Positions 55,280 to 64,000 of a DNA stretch of 64,000 nt are shown piece by piece. The stretch covers positions 38,564,001-38,628,000 of the forward strand of contig CM114273.1 of assembly GCA_050084515.1 (NCBI GenBank), written 5' to 3'. This stretch comes from Blasia pusilla. Taxonomy: Eukaryota > Marchantiophyta > Marchantiopsida > Blasiales. Every line of letters begins with the position of its first letter. The first letter of the stretch is position 1. The notes below the pieces were generated by a model. That model was not told the DNA's origin. It saw only the letters and a list, made by a program, of their open reading frames with translations, and made no database searches. The position numbers were made by a program, and so were the translations under genes.

Positions 55280-57079
55280 GTGTCCCTGCTTAACCGGGCG
55301 GGTATTTTCATGGACAGAGTCACCAAAAAGTTGCGTAGCAGACCAAAGGGGGGCTTTCACCGAGATCGACCTACCAGCATGCCTCGAGAAGACTCTACGC
55401 CCATTCTGCGGAGTGCGGCCATGCCCCTGGTCAAGTTGTTACCAGAGTTAGTTGATGCGCTTGAGGAGCGATCTTTGGCGACTTTCTTTCAAGCAAATTG
55501 GACCTTGACGTCCGGGGAACTCCTCGGGGAGCTTTGTTCCTCGACTGCAGTAGCCACGTTCCGAAGAAGGGGTCTTCGGTACCAAGCTCAGCCACAACAA
55601 TGGACGCCGGATGACTAGCGAGCAACTTATATGCTCCCGACCGCTCCGGAGTACGAGTATGACACCGAATTTCTCGTAAAGCACAAAGATTTGTTGGCAC
55701 TCGGTTGTGTAACGTCTGATCGCCTTGGCAGGAACGGCTACAAAGCTACTTCGCTGTCTCCGCCAGTGTTTGGACAGTTTTGCAAGCATTTGATGACTTT
55801 GTTTTATCCTGCTCGTTCTTACTATCTGACGAATAAGCTCGTCAAGATGTGCTATATCCTTTGGAATTAGCACCTTGACCCCAAAGCACCGGGAGTGGAC
55901 TTTGCTTCTTTTATGGACGGGCACGTACGCGTAATGCTGGAAGCGCTTCATCCGAGCACCAAGTCCTTCCTGTCTCCTTTTTTAATCCACTTGTATATTC
56001 ATAAGCAGGAATTGACGGCCGATGAGGCTCTGGATTGGTCACAAGTTACTCCCCTCCGCTTACCAAAAAAGAGCGGAACGGTTACTAGTGGAAGCCACGA
56101 AGTCACCCCGCTGGGCGAAGCAGCCTCAAAGCAACATCCACATACTTCGACTTCACAAAAGGACGGGGAGTTCACCGAATTGCCAAGACCGAAGCAAGGC
56201 ATAGTTAATTTTGAAACGCCCTCTGAAATAGAGCCCGCAACCGAGGAGGACTTTGACGAGATGCCTCGTGCTAGCGATCACCGTCATGATCTCCATCTCA
56301 TGTCCCAGACAGCCAACGATATGGTGTGGTTCCTGAATTTGGCTGTCCCGGTCATGAATCAACTACGACAAGTTCTCCAGCTGGAAGACACAACGGCGGT
56401 GGACCAGTATTTACAAGCGCTTGATGACCTCAATTGTAGGGCCCGAGCTTCGTCTGAAAACGAATCACAACGCAAAGTGGCAGAAACAAACCTTCAGCTG
56501 CGGGATCAAGAACTCGAAGAAACTAAGACGACGCTTCGCAAAGTTCAAAGCGACTTGGTCCAGAGTCAGTACGAAGCACGGAACGCACGCCAATGGGAGA
56601 GCTTGGAGATTAACATGGAGTCTGGGGCTGACGAGTTAGCTTCGCAGGTCAAGGAAGCTTCGCAACTAATTCAACAATACCGACACCAAGTGCATCGTAT
56701 CAGCCACGAGTTCAAGAAATTGGCCACACAACATGCTCAGTCTTCGAAGTTGCTTCAAGAACATCAAGAAACAAACAAAGACTTAGTGGCACAGTGGTCG
56801 GAGGCTACGGGTAGGATCGATGTCTTGGAAGCAGAACACAAGGTGCTCAACGAAGTGCAGCTAGACCCGGAAGATGTCAAGGAGTTAGTCGACGAAGCAG
56901 GCAAGATTTTTTATCATCAGATGAGCGAGGAGATCGCCTATGTCAACAAACATTGGAAGCACCATTTGACAACCATACAAAGTCTCTCACGGAAGTTGTC
57001 CCCAACCTCCCGGTTACTCTTGAAGAACTCCCTTAGCCACTTAGCTAATTCCCCATTCTTTGGACTATTAAATCTTTAA
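55280..57079 (+). pseudogene. Additional coiled-coil ORF downstream of gypsy pol
   Basis: One 600-codon frame interrupted only by two TAG stops (55616-55618, 55868-55870). The N-terminal third is globular (LPTAPEYEYD, VFGQFCKHLMTLFYP, AHPST-type segments). The middle is proline/threonine-rich and acidic (55990-56280). The last third is a long coiled coil rich in Q, E and K. I do not recognise the family. Its place matches the extra ORFs of Tat-type elements, whose function is unknown. Both stops are TAG, compatible with C-to-T decay of CAG. Confidence 0.65.
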
Positions 57080-57918
57080 CTTTAAATAACCAAATGCAAC
57101 AAGTAAATGACCATACTTTTGTGCAATTTTTGAACGTGATTAGACCATACTTACCTACACAAATTGATTATTTTCTTAAAAAATGCATCATGTCAGAGAA
57201 TGAAGCATTAGATCATATCTTCTTGAATGAAAAAAAATTCATTCGCAAAGAGATAACGTCAAATTATTTGATAAATTTTCTTTTCACAACAATTGGTATT
57301 TTTTAGGTAAATATCAAATTTGATGTGTTGGATAACAATAGATTAAAAACTTGATTGGATAGTCTAGACTTCCATCAACTTCTTTGCTTAACAATAGGAT
57401 ACAGAGGCTCTTTACCTACGTCATTCATTTACCAATGTAGGCTCACTTGTGAAGTACATTGAAGTTAAAATAGAATCGAAAAAAAATACTATAGCAACAA
57501 GACGGACTCAGATCCGCCTTATCCATACAAAGAGAAATAGGAAGCACACTAAAACAACCTTCCCACTCATGCTCGATTACGTAATGACAATATACAAGTC
57601 ACAAGGATGTACGATCCATGGAAGGACTTTGTTGATTTTGAAGAGTGGCTTTGAGCACAAACTCACTCATTTGAGCAAAATACAATTCTAATATGAGGAT
57701 CCTAGGTAGGTTGAACCCTTTTGATTTTGTAGTCTTTGGTCAATTACTATTGCTTATCTTTTCTTTTTTCCATTGTTAGAATAGCACATCGTCGAAATGG
57801 AAGAGCATGTGAAATATTTTTTTCTAGTGACAATGAAGAATTGGAAATGAAAAGCAAGAAATCACAAGATTTGTTGGCTTTTCCAATAGATACTCCACTT
57901 GCTAGTGATAATACATGA
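57080..57918 (+). pseudogene. PIF1/Helitron-type helicase remnant
   Basis: Degenerate C-terminal part of a superfamily 1 helicase. 57094-57306 resembles the region before the 2B domain (FVQFLNVIRPYLPTQ, ISENEAL-type). 57449-57691 has RRTQIRL and FPLMLDYVMTIYKSQGCTI, the motif that precedes the last helicase motif in PIF1 proteins and Helitron Rep-helicases. AHRRNGRA follows. Frame breaks and AT-rich drift show it is dead. It abuts the gypsy island. I cannot say whether it came from a Helitron or a host PIF1 copy. Confidence 0.65.
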
Positions 57919-60900
57919 ACCTCTATTGTATTAACATGTTAAATTATTATTGTGGTCCAATATGATGCATTGAGGATGTTAGTACATGTACCTGGAGTTA
58001 GGCTAGTTGAGTAAACAAACCGCAAGCACTTCATCACATGTTTTAATATTAGTTTGTCAGTTTTGTTGTATTATAACTTTTTGTATTTTGCTAGTCTTAG
58101 GCTAAAAAAAGTGGTGACTTTATCTTATTGAGTTATGAGTTTATGGTGTTCGCATGCGTATAGTGTTTTTGGTCTAGACACAAATAATCAATTACGATTT
58201 TTCAAGGCGTATTACTTTTAGCAAACATACCAAAAGAAACCAATCCACAAGAGGTTTTTAATGCACAACCAAAAAAGGCTCAAATGCACTATGTAGATAA
58301 CCTAGGAATTCCCCTAACAACATGGGAATGAGGAATTACAAAACAAAGAATGTTTCGTTTAATCAGTGATGCTAAAAGGTTATCAAAAGACTTCAAATAT
58401 ATTCACCAAGTTGGACTAGAAAGATGTGAAAATAATTCATGTTATTCACATGCTATTAAGGGAGGTTTATTTAATTTGAATACAATGTACTTAAAAATTT
58501 TACTTACCTTGGCAATGCAAGGACCGAGAAGGAAGCCCCTATATGTAAAGGTGTTTCTTTTGAAGAGAAAAATCTGACTTGTCCATAAGAAATGAAAAGA
58601 CTTCTTGAAGTCTCATGAAGACTGACCAAACTTAGTGAGTTGCGTCATCATCTTTTGGTTCCATTGGATATAATATTGGACCTTTCCTCGACACAAGCAA
58701 CTATTCTCAGACAAAAAATGCATGGTGCACGAAAAAATGGCCTTCTACATTAAATGAATCCACATCCCCCAACTATCATCAACTTTGATGACATTGAGGA
58801 TCTAGATAATTCAAGTTTTTAAGACTAATGCAATAGCTGATACGCCTTCTTTGTCTAGTAATACTCCCATAAACTTACAAGTCCCCATATAAGCGTCCAC
58901 ATGACTTCTGATGTTTTGTACCGTAATATTATGAGTATCATGGTACAAATTATAACCACTTAGTTGTGTATGATGCCCACCCAAATTCACTTTGGGTCAG
59001 ACTATCAAGCTTAGATGTAGGCCTTAAACCATGTATTCTACTAATGGAAAAATACTTATACAATTTTGAGTTTTATTTTGCACCATAAGAATCTGCAAGC
59101 ATTTTCCTTTCATATATGAAATAATTAGATATATCATGTACTATTAAAAATGCACTATTGTGTAAAAACTTGCTTATGATAAAATTATATTCCGCAATGT
59201 TGAATTGCACTCCTTCTAATTTCTCTTGTGTCTTGCTAATCAAAAATATTTATTGTATGATTTTTGCGTGGAATTATTTGTAAGCACTAACATTGTTTCC
59301 CAAGACAAACTTTGGTGGTGTAGTCTTTCAATCAAGGAGTGATGTCTTACAAAGCTAAAGAGGGAGGCCAAGGTTTTTTTGGTGAATCAGGCCTCAGACA
59401 TAGAGACATGAAAGAAGTTTGATGTTTAGGGAGTGTGATCTAGAAGAATCATTAGGCATATACTGATGGATGTAATAAAACATAGCCCAACCAAGCAGAT
59501 TTCCATTTTTCTGATGCAGAAAAAAATATTTGTTGTAGGACAACGTCACCATTACATGATGAAAAAAATATCAATGAGGAGTTTGAAGAAGCTATCACTG
59601 GGAACGTTGAAGCACTTCACAAGGATAACCAACCCTTGAGTGCGCAACTTGTAGAGGGACGAGGTTCATTAGATGTTCTCATTGAATGACTCATTGAAAC
59701 CTACTTAGGGTCATGAGGTCACGCCAAACTTTGAAATGCACTTTAAATAAAGTAAATATTTCCATAAAGTTATCACTAATGCTATCAGCGTCGGATTCGA
59801 GAGATAGAGGGCCTCTTCACATTCAACAGAAAAGGTGACAACCCAGTGAATCCAGCTAAACGATATTTCAATTCCTCACGCAATGCATGTAGTATCTTCA
59901 ACCTCTTCAACTGGTTCAAAAGAGTGAATGTGAAGAACATAACATCTGATGATGGTTCATCATATGTTCTCTAATTACATATAATCATAGTTAATTTCCT
60001 CCTTTTTTGGGTTGTTTTTGTGGAATGTAATTTTTTCCAAAGCCACAGTGTTAGCTTTCTCCATACCCAATCTATCGATCTACATTGTCGTGCATACATG
60101 TTTACTATTCATAAAGTTCAAGACCCAATTTTGTATTCTTTGAATGACTTTCATATATCCTTTGAGGTCCTCTATAGTGCTTCATTCATTACATGAAGGA
60201 TACATTTTTTCGTTTCAATAGAATTTGTTTGAATACTAGAATTTGTTTGACAACATGATCTCTTTAATTTTTGCTAGTATGTAATGTTTCAATTTTGGTT
60301 GCTTATATGCGTTATTTGATTATTGGCATTGTCATGTATTCATACTTTGATAACGATATTTATCATGATAGTTCAATTTGTAATGTAATGTAATTAGAGA
60401 ATGTAAGTGAAAATATCCTTGTAGGTGGAGCTAATCTAGCAATCCAGGATTTTGGTTACAATGCATTTCACTACCTCCTTGCATCATCATGGTGTATGTG
60501 ATACAACTTTTTGCCACTCAAATCGAGCCTAATTAATAGATGTAGTTCCTTATCACCCAATAAGTCTAAATGACACTTGCTATCTATAATGGTGGAGAGC
60601 AATATATAAAAGCTACTCATGTGAAGCAGGGAGGTTGTTTTAAAAGCACATATATGGACACATCTTTTTTATGTAAATCTATCGGTATTCAACGTAATCG
60701 CGAGGTATGCATTGGATAACCAATGAATTGGGCAGACTAATAAAAAATCATGATCATAGTGAGTTCAATTTTGCACCATACGCATTGCATTTAAAATACG
60801 TGAACTATTGTACTATATCGTTCTCGCGCGCTCAAAAATCTTTACCTCCGCAAGTGAACCTTGTTATAAATATACGTGTTCATCAACACTAATGATAATA

Positions 60901-61267
60901 TTGGAGTCGTGCCACACTAGTTTCATAATAAAATGGATTTTAAAAGCTTAGACCTTGGTAATGTATCTAAATATGACTACGAACGTCAGAGAATAAGAAA
61001 TATTTTTAAAATAACACTTTTAAAAAAATATTAAGATTATTTCCAATAAAAAATATTCATTGAAATTTTGTCACGAATGTTTACCTACACTTGTTAATTA
61101 ATTACGACCCCTACTACTAAGCCACATTAATCGGTTCTATCTCTTTCTCCTGCTGCCACATATTGTGCCATATATTTTGGTGGAATTTGGGTGCTAAATG
61201 AATTTGGAATGCAGACGCTACAGAACGCAAGTTATATGTCACTAATTTCTCAATCTCGAGATGTGAA
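57919..61267. other. AT-rich intergenic region
   Basis: No supported gene. A 75-codon frame at 58350-58577 has no recognisable motif, and the rest is low-complexity AT-rich sequence. Confidence 0.5.
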
Positions 61268-61668
61268 TGAAAAGAAAGACATTTGGACTTACTCCACTTT
61301 GTGCTAATATTTGTATGCAATATTTTTGTCTATATCGTATATAAATTATGATATAGTTTTTGATTTCATATCGTTTTTCCTCAATCAATTATTGCTACTA
61401 GTTAGGGCCCCGGATAGCATGGTCTTTATTTATTTATATATATATATATATATGGGCCGACTATGTAATTTTATATGTGCCCGTGAGTCACATATAACAT
61501 TGTATATATGTAAAGATCATGCCATCGGGCCCTAACTAGTAGCAATAATTGATCAAGGAAAAAAGATATGAAAACAATAACTATATAACAATTTCTTATA
61601 TTATATAGACGAAAATATTACATATAAATATTTGCACAAAGTGGAGGAAGTCCTAATATCTTTCTTTT
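61268..61668. mobile_element. Long foldback (MITE-like) element
   Basis: The left arm (about 61268-61424) and right arm (about 61513-61668) are imperfect reverse complements over roughly 150 bp: for example 'actccactttgtgc', 'tcaatcaattattgctactagttagggcc' and their complements. A spacer of about 90 bp contains a (TA)n run (61435-61453). A further copy of the right-arm words lies at about 61669-61730, so a second, partial element may be adjacent. No coding. Confidence 0.8.
61435..61453. repeat. (TA)n microsatellite
   Basis: Uninterrupted TA run in the loop of the foldback element. Confidence 0.95.
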
Positions 61669-62379
61669 ATGTAAAGACCATGCCATGGGCCTAACTAATA
61701 ACAATAGTTGATGGAGGAAAAACGATTTTATAATTTTATATGTGTCCGTGCCATTTTGAGAAGGGCTCCGCAAACAATAATATAGATGAATGTTATCCAT
61801 GTCGTGTTAGTATATATTTAATATGGTAGTAAAAAATCCAAAACCAAGTAGATTTCTTGAACGGTTTAAACCAAATAACCATTAACATTAAAAAGATAAT
61901 TATTTCCAAAATATCACGATTACAAATCGTCAATTTACATGGCTGACTTTACGAAGAACGCCTGTTCTTGGCGCTAGTAGGTGACACCGAAATGATGTGA
62001 CAACCGCATGCCGTCGACCCCACTTTGGTGGGTCCCATCACAAACGTACGTAAATATGCATTTACTACAATATTGAATATACATGTTGTGGTCCGGATCG
62101 CAAGAGTCGCCATAATTTTCTCCTCCCTCAGTTCTAGCTTATCGCCTTGCGACCACGGTCCGGGTAGTTTTTGGGCGAGAACCGGTACATTTCCGGTAAA
62201 TTTTGAAATTTTCTTGAAGCCGGCAGGCTAAAGAGATACAAATACAAAGGAGAACCCGTGTATTCCGCCGGTTTTTGACCGGTGAAGTTCTAAATTTCTG
62301 CCGGCTAGGTAATCCCGGTTCTGCCCGGACAGTGCTTGCGAGTTCGCGGATTTATTTTAACAATTGGATCACATTTACG

Positions 62380-63060
62380 TACATTTGAAGAGAATTCAGG
62401 TACGTGGTTCCGCCTCTCGCCGAGCGTATTATGAGACTATGAGCTTGCGGAGCGCCGGGCTGATGATGGCATTCGACTGCTGTAGGTTTACGGATTCGGG
62501 AATGCGAATTGGAGCAGAGGCACCGCTATTCGCTCAGGTTGGAGGGATATATCGTCTCACACTTTGTACGCGCGTCTCGTGCAAATGAAGAAAATTCAGG
62601 TACCTGATTCCATATCGCGCGTCCCAATCAGACATGTCTATAGGTTTGCGCGTACGCATCCTCCTGTTTCCTGAAGTGAGATAATGTTTATGAAGTGCCG
62701 GACCGTGTTGTGCATTCGACCGCTCGGTTCTAGGTGCACGGATTTCCAGACCGTGTAGCCGAGACGCCACAATTCTTTCACTCTCGAAGTTGGGAGAGTT
62801 CTCCATCGCTTCGCATCATTTTCCCGGTAGAAGTACCATTGTGGAGAATTCGGGCTTCCCATTCCATTTCTCCCTTCTTAATCTAGACCTGAGTGTAATC
62901 TTTAGGAGTGTGGGGCGGTCTAGTGCATTCGACCACTCGGCTGTAGTCGCGCGGATTGCCAACCCTCCACCGGGGACGTAGTAGTTTCAAAATCGGTAGA
63001 GTTTTTCATCATATCTGATTCCCTTTCGAGTACAATCGAAGAGAACTCGAGTTTCTCGGT
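62380..63060. repeat. Diverged tandem array with 200-250 bp period
   Basis: Anchor 'gaagaRaattcaggta' or variants recurs at about 62386, 62587, 62840 and 63040. Anchor 'gcattcgacYRctcgg..gcggatt' recurs at about 62469, 62713 and 62925. Units are GC-richer than the flanks and show no conserved reading frame. Confidence 0.6.
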
Positions 63061-63504
63061 CTCGCAATAAATGCATGACCGCGGCTATCTATGCAATCCG
63101 GTTTTTCGCGCTCCTATCCGACCTTAGTATGAAGTGTAGTGCGTGCAACAATCGCAAAAGTTGAATCCTCTCAACCCACACTGCCACCGACCGCTGCTCA
63201 AAGACGAGTTTGTGTACATCACAGAGGATAGGAGATCAGAGGTCCTCCCTTCTACTAGCAGGCGATGATAATGACTCTTTCGAGATTGTCAAATATTCTG
63301 TGCGTTTAGATGCAGCCTGAAAAGGACTTGATATTTGCACGAGGCTGTTTGCAAGCACCCAGGGATTTGAGTGGTATGGTTTCAAGAGTGTCAATGAGTC
63401 ACCGCGAATTCAAGAGTGCAACTGTCAATTGCAAGGACTTCACAGTAACTTCGAGAATCCATCCGTCTGTCAAAGGTCTACAACCTGCTCGAGAGTTATG
63501 GAGG

Positions 63505-63755
63505 GTGAAAATTGTGACGTAGACGAAAGCTCCACGATCTTTTCATTTGGATGTGTCGAGTTGAATCGGGACCGTACATTAACACGACAAGGAAAATATG
63601 GGAGTTGAAAAACCCCGGAGAGGTATCCGGGACGTACGGAAGTTAAAATCTGTGGCGTGGAGGAACAAGTCTCCACGAGTGAATCTTCGAAATGTTCGCA
63701 GTTGAATCAGGGCCAAGAGCCGCACCGCTGACACGAAAGTGATCACCCGGAGAAT
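63505..63755. repeat. Two diverged units of about 140 bp
   Basis: Words 'aaaatYtgtggcgt/gaaaattgtgacgt', 'ctccacga', 'cagttgaatcRgg' and 'aYacgac/acacgaaag' recur in the same order at 63505-63605 and 63640-63755. Confidence 0.45.
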
Positions 63756-64000
63756 TTTTTTCTCAGGTCACCATCACTGCTCGGAATAAACTGGACATAT
63801 GAATTAGGGAGCATCCGAAAGAGGTTATACCCTATATTGCATTCATGACCGTTCATATTTAGACTCTTTACGGAAGGACTAAGAAGACTGGTTGCGTTGA
63901 TACGTTCGTATACTTGCGATTGGGGCAATGACGCTGTAATTGAGGTGGAACCTACGAGCGTCAATTGCTGCTCATAAATTGTTTCCATTCTTTCACACAC

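Larger units (their letters stand above)
50500..57079 (+). mobile_element. Tat-like Ty3/gypsy without visible LTRs
   Basis: A GC-richer island in AT-rich DNA, with composition changing sharply near 50500 and 57070. It contains gag, protease, RT, RNase H, integrase and a further long frame downstream of pol, an arrangement known from the Tat/Ogre and Athila branches. I find no direct LTR repeats or primer-binding site at its borders, so it is a partial copy. Coding is interrupted by stops and at least three frame changes. Confidence 0.85.
61731..64000. other. Right-end region without supported gene
   Basis: Apart from the tandem arrays, I see short frames only (up to 90 codons, on both strands). 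The region is GC-richer than 57-61 kb. Its repeat structure resembles a non-coding satellite or spacer, but its identity is unknown. Confidence 0.45.

Overview
This is nuclear DNA from a land plant. The only complete host gene is an intron-rich SMC3 (plant TITAN7-type cohesin subunit). The rest is mostly Ty1/copia and Ty3/gypsy retrotransposons at different stages of decay, with spliceosomal introns and plant-style LTRs. I cannot name the species. The SMC3 divergence and the gypsy types make a non-seed plant possible, but that is only an impression.

Layout. 1-3933: non-coding, with two diverged repeat families. 3934-22376 (minus strand): SMC3, 27 coding exons, about 1,210 codons. Intron 18 has AT-AC (U12-type) signals, and exon 13 carries a one-base frame disruption. 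Intron 22 is about 7 kb long because a very young copia element (6610-12082, 683-bp LTRs, target duplication GAGAC) sits in it in the sense direction. 22377-24000: GC-rich SMC3 upstream/5'UTR region. 24000-27311: AT-rich repeats. 27312-40897: a stack of nested elements. An old copia (27317-40892, target duplication TTGTA) was split in its RNase H region by an 8.7-kb gypsy (29452-38177, target duplication CCTTT on the + strand), and its 3' LTR carries a second, truncated gypsy fragment. 43195-47145: a 5'-truncated plus-strand relative of that gypsy with an LTR-like 3' end. 47146-50500: AT-rich, gene-poor. 50500-57079: a GC-rich Tat-like gypsy without visible LTRs, with an extra coiled-coil ORF downstream of pol. 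57080-57918: remnant of a PIF1/Helitron-type helicase. 61268-61668: a long foldback (MITE-like) element. 62380-63760: diverged tandem arrays.

Most unusual observations: (1) the gypsy family at 29452-38177 and 43195-47145 encodes a PHD-type zinc finger at the C-terminus of integrase; (2) the young copia has a primer-binding site matching the anticodon arm of initiator tRNA-Met, and the ATG inside that site is in frame with gag; (3) SMC3 has an AT-AC intron; (4) three single-base frame breaks in otherwise well-preserved sequence (SMC3 exon 13 and two in the young copia) could be real or assembly errors. All domain and family calls come from reading the sequence; no database search was run.
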